Shown: positions 27,804 through 37,609, counted from the first letter of the stretch. The stretch is DNA of 64,000 nucleotides from Sessilibacter corallicola (GCF_021290925.1 NZ_JAJSLX010000002.1:1019001-1083000); one strand, 5' to 3'. Notes: generated by a model from the letters alone, not told the origin. Translations and numbers: made by a program.

Positions 27804-28557
27804 CTTTGCTAAGCTGCTTGTACTATCAACGATTGAGTTTAAGAGAGTACATGGTGCAAATGCTTTCGCCTTAATATGGTTTTTATTGCGCCCTCTTTTG
27901 TTTGTTTCGGCTATATACATGGTTGTAAACATGGGTGTTAGGGGTGGAGATGTCAAAGCTATTTCCACCTATGATTACTTGCGTATGCTTGGGGCTTATT
28001 CAATTTGGCTGCTTATCTCGGAAACTGTATCCGGGTCTATAAATAGAATGAAGAAATCTAAAGTATGGATGGTGAATCACAGTGTTCCTCCACTTTTGAT
28101 TGTTTTTATCCCATTAGGCTTAGTGTTTGTTAACTATACAGTGATGTACTGGGGATCAGTTATAGGTTTGATTACGATTGATAGAGCTAGTGTGCAATAC
28201 CTGCCTATATTTATATCAACTTTTTTTGTAGGAATTGTTCATGCGTGGTTTTATGGTGTCTTAACCCTTATGTTAACGGCTATATTCAAGCCAGCGAGCA
28301 ATGTTATTCCTACATTTTTGCAATTTGGTTTTTGGTTTACTCCTATTATTTGGGTTCCAAACTCAAGCCATCTTTCTGAGTTGATAGCTGATTTCAATCC
28401 TATTTATCTTTTAGTGTCTGTATTCGATAACTCTAGTATGGTTTCGAATGCCTTATATGTTGAAGTTTTCCTGTTGGTCTTTATTAGTCTAATTTCTTCT
28501 GCAGTTTTGTATTTCTGCACTAAAGATTTGGCAGAGAATTCTCTGGAAATTACATGA
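27790..28557 (+). CDS. wzm: ABC-2 polysaccharide export permease
   Basis: The 255-residue integral membrane protein has about six helices and the ABC-2/KpsM-Wzm pattern, including FALIWFLLRPLLFVSAIYMVV near the N-terminus and FLQFGFWFTPIIWVP (about 176-190), the conserved membrane re-entrant region. It would carry undecaprenyl-linked polysaccharide across the inner membrane with the ATPase encoded next. It overlaps the preceding gene by 14 bp and the following one by 4 bp. Confidence 0.88.
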   Translation: MYKNNFAKLLVLSTIEFKRVHGANAFALIWFLLRPLLFVSAIYMVVNMGVRGGDVKAISTYDYLRMLGAYSIWLLISETVSGSINRMKKSKVWMVNHSVPPLLIVFIPLGLVFVNYTVMYWGSVIGLITIDRASVQYLPIFISTFFVGIVHAWFYGVLTLMLTAIFKPASNVIPTFLQFGFWFTPIIWVPNSSHLSELIADFNPIYLLVSVFDNSSMVSNALYVEVFLLVFISLISSAVLYFCTKDLAENSLEIT

Positions 28558-29690
28558 GTGATGTTCTTCTTGAAGTGAATAAACTCGAAAAGTTTTATTC
28601 GAAAAAATTGTTCTCAAGAAAAAGTAGTAATTCTAAGCGAGTTTTAGGAGGTGTTAGCTTTAGTGTCAAGAGAGGGGAGTGTCTAGGGGTATTGGGCCGG
28701 AATGGCGCCGGAAAATCTACACTTTTGAAGATCTTGAATGGGTCAATTGGATATGATTCTGGTCAGGTTATTAAAAGAGGTAAGGTTGCTTCAATAATTG
28801 AAATTAATTCCAACTTAGAACCTGGTTTGACAGGCCAAGAAAATGTAAACGCGTTTTACAAGCTAAAGGGATATCTTGGTTCTGAATTAAAATCTAAAAT
28901 TACTAAAGCTATTGAATTTTCTGAAATCAAAGATGAAATTAATGACCCTGTTTCAAAATATAGCTCTGGAATGAAAGCAAAGCTTGCATTTTCCATGGCT
29001 ATTAATCTGGACTTTGAAATTTTGTTGGTAGATGAAGTCTTGGCTGTGGGCGATTTCATATTTCAGCAGAAATGTCATTCATATTTCAACGCGATAAGGA
29101 GAAGGGCTGCAATATTGCTCGTTTCCCATTCGGTAAATTTATTGAAACAATTTTGCGACTGCGGCTTAGTTATAGAGAATGGGATATCCGTTTTTAATGG
29201 AGGAATAGAAGACGCAGTTTCTCAATACATGTCTCGTATTGGGATGACACAAAAAAAGCATAATCTCGACTCAGAATTGTTAATGTTTGGTGAGTCGTTT
29301 GATAATAAAAATAAAATTCAATGTGTAGACGTAAAAATAAACAAGAGTTCTTTCAAAGTCTTTGAAAAGTTGTCTATTTCATTAAAATTTGAGCTTTCGT
29401 TTGATCCTAATAATTTAATTGTCGGTATTCCTATCTGGGATGACCAAGGTCGGTTAGTTACTGCAGTAAATTCTGACTTTCCGCTGGATTCAATTCATAT
29501 GAAAGGACGTACTTATAAGAGTACTATTTCTGTAATGTGTAATTTAAATCCTGGTAAATACCATGCTGTTTTAGCTATAGTTGATGGGCCAGAGTATTTA
29601 TATCGACTTCCCGCTTTCTCTTTTGAGGTTGTTAGTACTCCAAGAGTCTTTGGGTTTTTCACTCCAGAAGCTGAATGGATTTATGAATAG
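28554..29690 (+). CDS. wzt: ABC exporter ATPase with Wzt C-terminal domain
   Basis: This 378-residue ATPase powers polysaccharide export with the Wzm-like permease. Walker A is GRNGAGKST (about 49-57), the signature is KYSSGMKAKLAF (about 138-149), Walker B is ILLVDEVLAVGD (about 159-170) and the H-loop is VSHS (about 188-191). About 140 residues follow the nucleotide domain, resembling the Wzt carbohydrate-binding domain (IGIPIWDDQGRLV-like strand at about 284). In O9a-type systems this domain recognises the terminal modification of the chain, which makes a capping step likely here. Confidence 0.87.
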   Translation: MSDVLLEVNKLEKFYSKKLFSRKSSNSKRVLGGVSFSVKRGECLGVLGRNGAGKSTLLKILNGSIGYDSGQVIKRGKVASIIEINSNLEPGLTGQENVNAFYKLKGYLGSELKSKITKAIEFSEIKDEINDPVSKYSSGMKAKLAFSMAINLDFEILLVDEVLAVGDFIFQQKCHSYFNAIRRRAAILLVSHSVNLLKQFCDCGLVIENGISVFNGGIEDAVSQYMSRIGMTQKKHNLDSELLMFGESFDNKNKIQCVDVKINKSSFKVFEKLSISLKFELSFDPNNLIVGIPIWDDQGRLVTAVNSDFPLDSIHMKGRTYKSTISVMCNLNPGKYHAVLAIVDGPEYLYRLPAFSFEVVSTPRVFGFFTPEAEWIYE

Positions 29691-31266
29691 AAAAATTGGT
29701 AGTCTAAAATTTGATTTAGATATTGATCAAAGATTGCTGGAAAGGCTTGAATGGAGAGACTGGTCGGAATCGCAAAAGGAAGCAATTGAGTTATTTTTAA
29801 ATCAAATAGAAAGTGGTGTTATAGAATTAGAATCTGTAGATCAATGTGTCTGTGGGTCGAGAAAGATGCTGAAAATCGCATCAATAGATAGGTTTGCAAT
29901 TGAATCTCCGAGCCAAATTTGTGTTAAGTGCGGTTTGGTTATTACGTCACCTCGAATGAGTAGATCGAGCCTGGATTATTATTATGAAGAGATATACCCG
30001 GATCTACTGTCAAGTGTAAAAAAAGGGGACAGTCTGGGTTATTTGTATTCTGAAAGCCAAGGCGAAGCCGTCTATGATTTTATAGAGCCTTATCTATCAC
30101 TCCAGAATGAGTTAAATATCTTAGACTACGGGGCGGGGTTTGGAGATGTCCTAGATTATATATCTTCTAAAATTGCTACCTCCAATAACACTTCATTATT
30201 CGCTATTGAAAAAAATAGCCGCGCAAAAGAGGTGCTTGAAAGTAAGAATATTACTCTTTTAGATGATAGTGATTTGGGTGGGCAGAAAAAGTTTGATTTG
30301 ATCATACTTAGCCACATATTAGAGCATGTCCATGATTTTACAGACTTGTTGTCTTTATTGTCTCGATCTTTAACGCCTAATGGACTTATGTATATTGAAG
30401 TGCCGGGGATATTATCCATTCATACTCGGGCGAATTATAACTATTGTTATACGGGATATTCGATCCATGCACATTTATACAATTTTAATTTAGCGACACT
30501 CGCTCATTATTGTGAATCACAGAGCTTAGTCCCAATTGAAGGTAACGAAAATATCCAACTGCTCTTGAAAAGACTACCTGATAGTGAGGTTGAGGAAAAA
30601 AAGAGAAGTAAATATTTATCTGAGTCAAAAAAGTCAGCTAGAAGAGTTGTCGAATATTTAAACGTAATTGAGGACGTATGGCCTTCGTTACATAAAAATG
30701 TACAAAGAGCCTCCCAGTATGAAGCTTTAGAGAAAAAGTTTCAGAATGCTGTGTCTGTCATTCGAGACTTTGAGGTCACGATTAATAGCGAATTGAAGTC
30801 ATTGGGTTCTGACCTAGATCAGGATCTAATCTTTAATGGGCTTACGTTATTTGAGCGCATGCCTTTTAAAGTTTGGTTGTTAAAGTGTGGGGAGTTGAAA
30901 TACTCCAAACCTGACCATACCTTAGTAGCCACTGACTACATATATACTAAAGGAATGACACTAACTTCATCAAGGGATATAAAGATACCGAATAGAAATT
31001 CAAGTTTGGTCTATTTTTATTCCCCTGGTTTTAACAAGGTAGTGTTTACATTGAAACCTGCATCACACATTGCGTCCTTAGAGCTGAAGTTCGGCCTTTT
31101 TTCTAAAGAATTCGATACGCAAGAAAGAGTAGCTTTGGAGCTGAAAAAAGGAATAAATAGAATAGAAATTAGCACTAATATAGACTTGAGTGACAATCAG
31201 GGTGCTGATCGACAATATGCTTGTTTGATAAAGTCACCTATATTGTTACTAAATGATGTAAAATAA
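29683..31266 (+). CDS. SAM-dependent methyltransferase
   Basis: This 527-residue protein has an N-terminal cysteine motif typical of sugar methyltransferases (CVCGSRKML and CVKCGLV, about 43-86). A class I SAM-binding domain follows (ILDYGAGFGDVLDY, about 144-157) with LSHILEHVHDF (about 206-216). The final 200 residues are unrecognised. The ATG at 29683 overlaps wzt by 8 bp; an upstream TTG in this frame would lie deep inside wzt and was rejected. It may methylate a sugar in the repeat or at the chain end. Confidence 0.78.
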   Translation: MNRKIGSLKFDLDIDQRLLERLEWRDWSESQKEAIELFLNQIESGVIELESVDQCVCGSRKMLKIASIDRFAIESPSQICVKCGLVITSPRMSRSSLDYYYEEIYPDLLSSVKKGDSLGYLYSESQGEAVYDFIEPYLSLQNELNILDYGAGFGDVLDYISSKIATSNNTSLFAIEKNSRAKEVLESKNITLLDDSDLGGQKKFDLIILSHILEHVHDFTDLLSLLSRSLTPNGLMYIEVPGILSIHTRANYNYCYTGYSIHAHLYNFNLATLAHYCESQSLVPIEGNENIQLLLKRLPDSEVEEKKRSKYLSESKKSARRVVEYLNVIEDVWPSLHKNVQRASQYEALEKKFQNAVSVIRDFEVTINSELKSLGSDLDQDLIFNGLTLFERMPFKVWLLKCGELKYSKPDHTLVATDYIYTKGMTLTSSRDIKIPNRNSSLVYFYSPGFNKVVFTLKPASHIASLELKFGLFSKEFDTQERVALELKKGINRIEISTNIDLSDNQGADRQYACLIKSPILLLNDVK

Positions 31267-31296
31267 TATCTATTAAATAATATATTTGGGGGCGTA

Positions 31297-32322
31297 GTGG
31301 CTAAAACTGCAATTGTTACTGGTGTTACTGGACAGGATGGGGCTTATTTGTCTCAATTGCTTATAAAGCTTGGGTATGAAGTTTATGGTGCGCATAGAAG
31401 ATTATCTTCTTCTAACTTTTGGCGGCTTGAAGAGCTAGATGTCCTGAAAAATCCAGCATTTAAATTAGTTGAGTTCGACCTCACAGACTTGGCTTCTTGT
31501 ATCTCGATGGTTCAATCGATAAAGCCTGACGAAGTTTATAATTTAGCTGCTCAGAGTTTTGTTGGAGTATCTTTTTCTCAACCTGTTACTACATCTGAAA
31601 TAACCGGAATTGGCGCGTTAAATCTATTAGAAGCCATAAGAATAATTGATACAGGTATCAAATATTATCAAGCTTCAACTTCTGAAATGTTTGGTAAGGT
31701 TCAAGAAATTCCTCAAACTGAAGCCACTCCTTTTTATCCGCGTAGCCCGTATGGTGTTGCCAAATTATATGCTCATTGGATGACAGTAAACTATCGAGAG
31801 TCATATGATATTTTCGCTTCGAGTGGGATTTTATTCAATCATGAGTCCCCATTAAGAGGGCTTGAGTTTGTCACTCGAAAAATTACTGATGCTGTCGCTA
31901 AAATTTACCATGGTAAACTCGATTATCTTGAAATTGGTAATTTAGACGCGAAAAGGGACTGGGGGTACGCTAAAGATTATGTGAAAGGCATGCATATGGT
32001 CCTGCAGCATTCTAAGCCCGATACGTTTGTTTTAGCTACTAATAAAACCTTGACAGTTCGCGATTTTATCTCGTTGGCATTCTCCGTGGTTGGTGAGCAG
32101 TTGGTTTGGGATGGTGAAGGTATTAATGAATTAGCTCATTCTGCGAAGTCTGGTAAGGTGCTAGTAAAAGTAAATCCGCAATACTACAGACCGTGTGAGG
32201 TAGAATTACTAATTGGTGATTACTCAAAGGCGGAAAATGAGCTTGGTTGGGTTCCTGATACCTCTGTTGAAGAGCTTTGTCGTTTAATGGTTGAAGCGGA
32301 TTTAGAACGAAACAGAATTTGA
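31297..32322 (+). CDS. gmd: GDP-mannose 4,6-dehydratase
   Basis: Gmd converts GDP-mannose to GDP-4-keto-6-deoxymannose. The 341-residue protein shows [16 protein letters not shown] (about 7-22), [21 protein letters not shown] (about 84-95), the catalytic STSEMFGK with [10 protein letters not shown] (about 126-161) and [16 protein letters not shown]. The start is GTG at 31297 after GGGGGCG. The product would be reduced to GDP-D-rhamnose by the next enzyme. No GDP-mannose synthesis genes are in the window. Confidence 0.95.
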   Translation: MAKTAIVTGVTGQDGAYLSQLLIKLGYEVYGAHRRLSSSNFWRLEELDVLKNPAFKLVEFDLTDLASCISMVQSIKPDEVYNLAAQSFVGVSFSQPVTTSEITGIGALNLLEAIRIIDTGIKYYQASTSEMFGKVQEIPQTEATPFYPRSPYGVAKLYAHWMTVNYRESYDIFASSGILFNHESPLRGLEFVTRKITDAVAKIYHGKLDYLEIGNLDAKRDWGYAKDYVKGMHMVLQHSKPDTFVLATNKTLTVRDFISLAFSVVGEQLVWDGEGINELAHSAKSGKVLVKVNPQYYRPCEVELLIGDYSKAENELGWVPDTSVEELCRLMVEADLERNRI

Positions 32323-32338
32323 TAGAGATAGTTGTCGC

Positions 32339-33223
32339 ATGAAAGTATTGATAACTGGTGTTAAGGGTTTTACTGGGAAATACGTTTCAGAATTTTTTTC
32401 CAGCAAAGGCTGGGAGGTGTTTGGTTGTGGAACGCAATCTGTAGATTCTGATCCTAATTATTATCAGATTAATTTGCTGGATATGGCTAGCGTCTCAAAA
32501 TTAGTTGAAAATATAAAACCAGATTACGTTGTTCATTTAGCGGCAAAAGCCTTTGTAGCAGATTCCGATGTAGATTCATTTTACAGTGTAAATATCTGTG
32601 GTACTCGAAATTTATTGCAAGCTTTATCTCAGAGATCATTTCCTCTTAAAAAGCTATTAATTGCTAGTAGCGCAAATGTATATGGAAATATATATCGTTC
32701 TGGGCCGATACAGGAAAATGCCCAACCGGAGCCGGCCAACGATTACGCTATTAGTAAACTGTCAATGGAATACGTCGTAAACCTTTGGCAGGATAAGGTG
32801 CCAGTAGTCATGAGTAGGCCTTTTAATTATACAGGTCGAGGGCAAAATAAGCGGTTTGTTGTTCCTAAAATAGTGAACGCATTTAGAGAAAAATCCGAGA
32901 TTGTTGAGTTAGGTAATATTGATGTTGAGCGCGACTTTTCTGATGTTAGGGATGTTGCTCGCATCTATTTTGAGCTTCTAACATCTCCTACCAGCCAGCT
33001 TATTTATAATGTGTGTTCGGGTCATTCATATTCGCTTCATCACGTTATACAAAACTTGACAGAATTAACCGGGCATGAGATTAGAGTCAAAGTTAACCCT
33101 GACTTTGTCCGGGCGTCAGAGGTAAAAGTGCTTGTGGGTGATCCTTCCCTTTTAGAAAATCAAATCGGCTCCGTTGAGATAACTCCATTCAGTGAGACAT
33201 TGAGTTGGATGGTTAGAGAATAG
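32339..33223 (+). CDS. rmd: GDP-6-deoxy-D-mannose reductase-like
   Basis: This 294-residue SDR epimerase/reductase follows gmd directly, as Rmd does in the D-rhamnose pathway of P. aeruginosa common antigen. Seen are ITGVKGFTGKYVSEFF at the N-terminus, LAAKAFVADSDVDSFY (about 67-82), SSANVYGN (about 109-116), the catalytic YAISKLSMEY (about 136-145) and SRPFNYTGRGQ (about 160-170), a stretch characteristic of Rmd-like enzymes. The assignment rests on context plus these motifs. Confidence 0.85.
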   Translation: MKVLITGVKGFTGKYVSEFFSSKGWEVFGCGTQSVDSDPNYYQINLLDMASVSKLVENIKPDYVVHLAAKAFVADSDVDSFYSVNICGTRNLLQALSQRSFPLKKLLIASSANVYGNIYRSGPIQENAQPEPANDYAISKLSMEYVVNLWQDKVPVVMSRPFNYTGRGQNKRFVVPKIVNAFREKSEIVELGNIDVERDFSDVRDVARIYFELLTSPTSQLIYNVCSGHSYSLHHVIQNLTELTGHEIRVKVNPDFVRASEVKVLVGDPSLLENQIGSVEITPFSETLSWMVRE

Positions 33224-33279
33224 ATTGTGTTTGTACACCACATTATTCTATATAAATTCAATTCCTTAAGAGCCGTATT

Positions 33280-34377
33280 TTGAAATCCACTCTGTCTGTC
33301 GCGGTTGACGCTAGGCCTCTCAGTGCTCCTTTGACTGGGATTGGTAGGTATTGCGATGAGTTGTTAACTAGGTTGGTTGACCTCACGCCAACATGGAAGT
33401 GGTATTTTTATTCATGCTCAAATATAAATGAAAAATGGCAGAGAATCGACAATGTTACGGTTCGCCATGTTGGTAAGGTACCTCCGAGTTCTAGTACTTT
33501 CTTATCTCAAATACTCTATCCAATTTGGTCGATAATGGATCGGATTGATGTTTTTTGGTCTCCCAGACATCACTTACCTTTAGCACTTCCAAAATCTATA
33601 AAAAAAGTTCTAACGATACATGACTTGGTTTGGGTTTATTATCCTGAAACCATGACTTTAATGGGAAAAATGGCTGAAAAGCTATTGATGCCTCCTTCCA
33701 TTCGTAACTCGGACATAATATGTACAGTATCAAAATCAACTGAGCGCAGTTTGAACTTGGAGTTTGGGCAGTTAAGCGATGTGCATGTGGTTCCTCCTAG
33801 TAGCAAGTTTTGTATAAGCTCTGAAATTAAAAAGCCTAAACAATCATATTTTCTTTTTGTAGGCACTGCTGAACCGAGGAAAAATTTAGAGCGTTTATTA
33901 GTTGCTTATGGCGAATATCGTTACGCTCAAAAAGATTCTTTACGGTTGAAAATCGTTGGTCTTAAAGGCTGGAAGCTTGACGATTTAACTAATATTTTGA
34001 ATAAGCACGATTTAGTTGAAAGTGTTGAGATTCTGAATTTTGTTTCTGATAACGAATTATATGAATTATACCAAGGGGCTTATGCTTTACTTTTACCTTC
34101 CCTTTATGAAGGGTTTGGTATTCCGATATTGGAGGCTATGTCTTTAGGGGTGCCGGCAATAACATCTAATTCATCGTCGATGCCTGAAGTGGCGGGTGAA
34201 AGTGGGTTATACATAGATCCTTTTGATATTAACAGTATAACGCAAGCTCTTTTAACTCTCACGAATGATAAGGCATTAAGAGCGTCTTTATCAGAAAATG
34301 CGAAAGCTCTTTCTTCAAGGTATTCATGGGATACATCGGCGAAATTAATGGAAAAAGTCTTCCGTTCCCTAATGTAA
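33280..34377 (+). CDS. GT4 glycosyltransferase (WbpY/WbpZ-like)
   Basis: A 365-residue GT-B retaining transferase. The N-terminal domain begins VAVDARPLSAPLTGIGRYCDEL and the C-terminal nucleotide-binding domain includes VGTAEPRKNLERLL (about 193-206) and PSLYEGFGIPILEAMSLGVPAI (positions about 272-293). It resembles mannosyl/rhamnosyltransferases of ABC-dependent O-polysaccharide loci. The start appears to be TTG at 33280, since no ATG lies near the conserved N-terminus. Confidence 0.82.
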   Translation: MKSTLSVAVDARPLSAPLTGIGRYCDELLTRLVDLTPTWKWYFYSCSNINEKWQRIDNVTVRHVGKVPPSSSTFLSQILYPIWSIMDRIDVFWSPRHHLPLALPKSIKKVLTIHDLVWVYYPETMTLMGKMAEKLLMPPSIRNSDIICTVSKSTERSLNLEFGQLSDVHVVPPSSKFCISSEIKKPKQSYFLFVGTAEPRKNLERLLVAYGEYRYAQKDSLRLKIVGLKGWKLDDLTNILNKHDLVESVEILNFVSDNELYELYQGAYALLLPSLYEGFGIPILEAMSLGVPAITSNSSSMPEVAGESGLYIDPFDINSITQALLTLTNDKALRASLSENAKALSSRYSWDTSAKLMEKVFRSLM

Positions 34378-34396
34378 CCTGAAGGAACTTTATTTT

Positions 34397-35512
34397 TTGA
34401 AAGTACTGCACTTATACAGAACATTCTTTCCTGAGTCTCAGGGCGGATTAGAAGAATCTATCTATCAAATATCTTCTAACACTCGTCACTACGGAGTTGA
34501 GCCTCGGGTTTTGGTTCCCAGCAATGACGGTAAATGTTCATTCGATCATAAGACAATACCGGTACAATCTTTTCAGCGTCATGGTGAGATAGCCTCCTGT
34601 GATTGGAGTTTTTCTGCTCTTGGCGAATTAAAAGCTAATCTAGAGTGGGCGGATATTCTTCATCTTCATTACCCGTGGCCATTTGCTGATTTATTGCTTT
34701 TCTTATCTAGGTCTAAGATTCCCACTGTTTTAACATATCACTCGGATATTGTGCGTCAGAAATTATTGATGAAGCCCTATCAGCCTCTCCAGAAGTGGTA
34801 TTTGGGGCGAGTGGATAAAATTATAGCGACTTCACAAAATTATATTGATACGAGCGAGGTTTTACCGAATTATTCTGACAAAACCTCAGTAATTCCTCTC
34901 GGTATTAGCGAGGGGAATTCAAATCAACAAGATGTAGCTATAGATAAGCAATCAAAATTTTCTACGTTGCCTGAAAAGTTTGTTTTTTTTGTTGGGGTTC
35001 TTCGTTACTACAAAGGCTTGCGTTATTTGTTAGAGGCGGCGCAGGAGCAAAGTTTTCATATCGTTATTGCTGGCGACGGTAGAGAGAAAGATGAACTGCT
35101 CTCACTAAAAGATTCTTTGCAATTGACTAATGTCACTTTTCTGGGACATATCTCTGATGAAGACAAGTTTCAATTAATGAGGCTGAGTTCCATCGTTGTT
35201 CTTCCCTCTTGCGAGCGATCTGAAGCTTTTGGTATGACACTGGTTGAAGCATCTATGATGTCTAAGCCAATGATTACGTGTGAACTTGGGACTGGAACTA
35301 GTTTTGTTAATAAACACAAAGTAACTGGGCTTGTAGTAGAGCCAAAATCCGCTTCTGCGTTAAGTGAGTCTATAAATTCACTGATTCATGATGATGAAAA
35401 ATTAACCCAATTTGGTCAAGCCGCTAGGTTGCGGTACGAAGAGCTCTTTTCAGGGCCAGCATTGGGGCGTGAGTATGCAAAAGTTTATGAGTCATTGCTC
35501 GATGGTAATTGA
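34397..35512 (+). CDS. GT4 glycosyltransferase
   Basis: A 371-residue GT-B transferase: VLHLYRTFFPESQGGLEE at the N-terminus, HLHYPWPFADLL and TYHSDIVRQ (about 95-125), FVGVLRYYKGLRYLLEA (about 200-216) and PSCERSEAFGMTLVEASMMSKP (positions about 276-297). The start is TTG at 34397 with AAGGA at 34382-34386, the second TTG start in a row. With its neighbour it probably builds the rhamnan or adaptor sugars. Its 3' end overlaps the convergent wbpL-like gene by 28 bp. Confidence 0.82.
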   Translation: MKVLHLYRTFFPESQGGLEESIYQISSNTRHYGVEPRVLVPSNDGKCSFDHKTIPVQSFQRHGEIASCDWSFSALGELKANLEWADILHLHYPWPFADLLLFLSRSKIPTVLTYHSDIVRQKLLMKPYQPLQKWYLGRVDKIIATSQNYIDTSEVLPNYSDKTSVIPLGISEGNSNQQDVAIDKQSKFSTLPEKFVFFVGVLRYYKGLRYLLEAAQEQSFHIVIAGDGREKDELLSLKDSLQLTNVTFLGHISDEDKFQLMRLSSIVVLPSCERSEAFGMTLVEASMMSKPMITCELGTGTSFVNKHKVTGLVVEPKSASALSESINSLIHDDEKLTQFGQAARLRYEELFSGPALGREYAKVYESLLDGN

Positions 35513-36537
35513 GTCGCTGCTTTTCCTGCATTAAAAATTATATTTGCTAGTAGAATCGGAGTGATCGACAACAGAATTAGAAAGATGTGCGAATAAATAG
35601 GTATTTTTAATTTACTTGCATAAATTGAGATGGGAGTAAGCCAGAGCAAGTTTAAAAGTATAATTCCTAGGCTTGTATTTAAGTGATTGCTGAAAGCTTG
35701 TGCCAACTTCTGATACAAATGCGTCCTGTGCGCTTCTCGCCAATTCTGTCCTGTGACAACTCTAACTGCCAATGTCCAAGTGGCGTCGACAATAAATAAG
35801 GCCAACAGTATAAACCAGCTCCAAAGATTGATGGCATCTGTTTTAGATGAAATCACAGCAAGAGTTGCGAAGCTTAATCCCAAGAAAGTGCTGCATGCAT
35901 CGCCCATAAAGATTTTTGCCGGAGGCCAGTTCCAGTACAAAAACCCGTAAACTGGCAGAGATGTGGCCAGTAAAAGGGTTGCTAGTCCAGTATTGCCGTT
36001 TAAAAAACAAATTAAGCTGGCACCTGCCAAAACCGTTACTGCTTCTCCTCCAGCAATGCCATCGATACCATCCATAAAATTATAGAGATTGGTAAGCCAC
36101 AAAAATGCTATCGCGGCAAAGGGTAGGCCGATGCCATTGAAGTTGATGCTCACTCCCTGCCATAAAACCAGTTCTGGAAGCGGGTAGAGTAGGCTCAGAG
36201 CAATACACACCGCAAGTACTTGCCCTAAAAATCGCCAACGTTTGGGTAAGTTGTGTTTGTCGTCAAAGAATCCGATTGCGGCGATAATAGTTCCCGGAAT
36301 TACCAGGGCTAATACTTCTTTTAACGTTAATAAATTTGTCAAATAGGCGGTAAGCCATACGCCGATTAGCGCGCATACGGTAACGATTCCGCCGCCAGTG
36401 GGTGTTGGGATGGTGTGCGAGCTTCTGTGATTCGGGTTGTCCAGTAAGCCTTGGTGTATCGCGAATTTGCGATACACGTTGGTCAGCCAAAGTGTTAGAC
36501 AAAAAGCGATTGCAGAAAAAACGAACAGTGTTGTCAC
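35485..36537 (-). CDS. wbpL: WbpL-like initiating sugar-phosphate transferase
   Basis: This polytopic enzyme of the WecA/WbpL/MraY family starts glycan synthesis by moving a sugar-1-phosphate to undecaprenyl phosphate. About ten membrane helices are visible, with the family motifs RSSHTIPTPTGGGI, GFFDDKHNLP (the DD pair), NLYNFMDGIDGIAGGEA and KIFMGDACSTFLG, and the cytoplasmic HRTHLYQKL His motif. I chose the GTG at 36537, one base after the upstream stop, giving 350 residues. An upstream Met would add 19 residues inside the neighbour. Confidence 0.88.
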   Translation of the reverse strand: MTTLFVFSAIAFCLTLWLTNVYRKFAIHQGLLDNPNHRSSHTIPTPTGGGIVTVCALIGVWLTAYLTNLLTLKEVLALVIPGTIIAAIGFFDDKHNLPKRWRFLGQVLAVCIALSLLYPLPELVLWQGVSINFNGIGLPFAAIAFLWLTNLYNFMDGIDGIAGGEAVTVLAGASLICFLNGNTGLATLLLATSLPVYGFLYWNWPPAKIFMGDACSTFLGLSFATLAVISSKTDAINLWSWFILLALFIVDATWTLAVRVVTGQNWREAHRTHLYQKLAQAFSNHLNTSLGIILLNLLWLTPISIYASKLKIPIYSHIFLILLSITPILLANIIFNAGKAATQLPSSNDS

Positions 36538-36538
36538 A

Positions 36539-37414
36539 TTAAGGCTCTTTTCTGGGATGCCAGTTGAGTGTTTTGCTTGTGTGGTTGATATCAACCTCTA
36601 AATTGCCAAACAATCGTCTAAGCAAACCATGTTTGTGTTGGTGTCGAGTCAAGGTGTTGCGTATAAATTGGGGTAGTTTGATCAGCTTGGCTCGTCTCGA
36701 ACTTGTTTTTGTTGCGTACTCGATAATCTCTGGCGTTGATAACGGTTTACCATCAGATACCAAGAAAACTTCTCTCAATTTGTTTGGGTTTTTAATCGCT
36801 GCCAGAATGACGCTGCAAAGGTTGTGAATACTAACAAGGTCTCTCTTATTGTCGATCCCCGCAAGCGGTATTGGAATACCTTTTTGGCTGATAGTTTGAA
36901 TTAAACCCAAATTCCCTCGCACTTTTTTTGAAAGTACCAACGGTGGCCGAATCACAGCCCATTCAATTTCGGCATTGTCACAAATCTCGCTGAGTTGCTT
37001 TTCTGCTGCTAGCTTCGTTTTACCGTAATCATCTTCGGGCTCACAGTCATCGTTGTGTCGAAACGGCTCACCAGGACGGGTTGATTCACCCATAGCTTTA
37101 ATGCTGCTGATCATGATGATTTTAGTTACGTTACAAAGGTTTCTGCTGTTTGCTGTTGCAATGTGTTGGCACAAGGTTTTGGTGAACACAACATTGCCTT
37201 GGTAATAGTCGTCGTAACTGGCGTTTGGGTTGTGGGCAACTCCGGCAAGATGAACAACAGTGCTCACTCCTGAAAGCCGCTCGCTTAATTCAGTGATCGA
37301 ATGAATATCGACGTTGTTTCTCGATAAGCTCACCGTAGTGGCGCAGTTATCCCGTAGATACTCTTTTAGCTCTGTACCAATGAGTCCTGTATCGCCAGTT
37401 ATTGCAATGTTCAT
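36539..37414 (-). CDS. WbpV-like NAD-dependent sugar epimerase/reductase
   Basis: This 291-residue extended SDR has IAITGDTGLIGTELKEYL at the N-terminus, VVHLAGVAHNP (about 54-64), SSIKAMGEST and the catalytic YGKTKLAAEKQL (about 130-141). Its partner is the WbpL-like gene downstream. In P. aeruginosa, WbpV works after WbpM to give UDP-QuiNAc or a related sugar for WbpL. The start MNIAITGDTG at 37414 was preferred over an upstream in-frame Met at 37471. Enzyme specificity cannot be told from sequence. Confidence 0.78.
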   Translation of the reverse strand: MNIAITGDTGLIGTELKEYLRDNCATTVSLSRNNVDIHSITELSERLSGVSTVVHLAGVAHNPNASYDDYYQGNVVFTKTLCQHIATANSRNLCNVTKIIMISSIKAMGESTRPGEPFRHNDDCEPEDDYGKTKLAAEKQLSEICDNAEIEWAVIRPPLVLSKKVRGNLGLIQTISQKGIPIPLAGIDNKRDLVSIHNLCSVILAAIKNPNKLREVFLVSDGKPLSTPEIIEYATKTSSRRAKLIKLPQFIRNTLTRHQHKHGLLRRLFGNLEVDINHTSKTLNWHPRKEP

Positions 37415-37609
37415 GGAGTTGTTTGTGGAATGGGTCAAAATCTTACCGGATGGCCAGTCGTTCGAATTCAAAATATACCACGGTATTTTCAGCGTTATCG
37501 GGCTAAAAATCCGCCGGGTTTGACTTGCATTTTTCTGTCCGAAAACAGAAATTCAATGTTAGCGGTAGGTTTCACGCTAAGCCATTAATTTTTAAACGCT
37601 TTTTATCAC

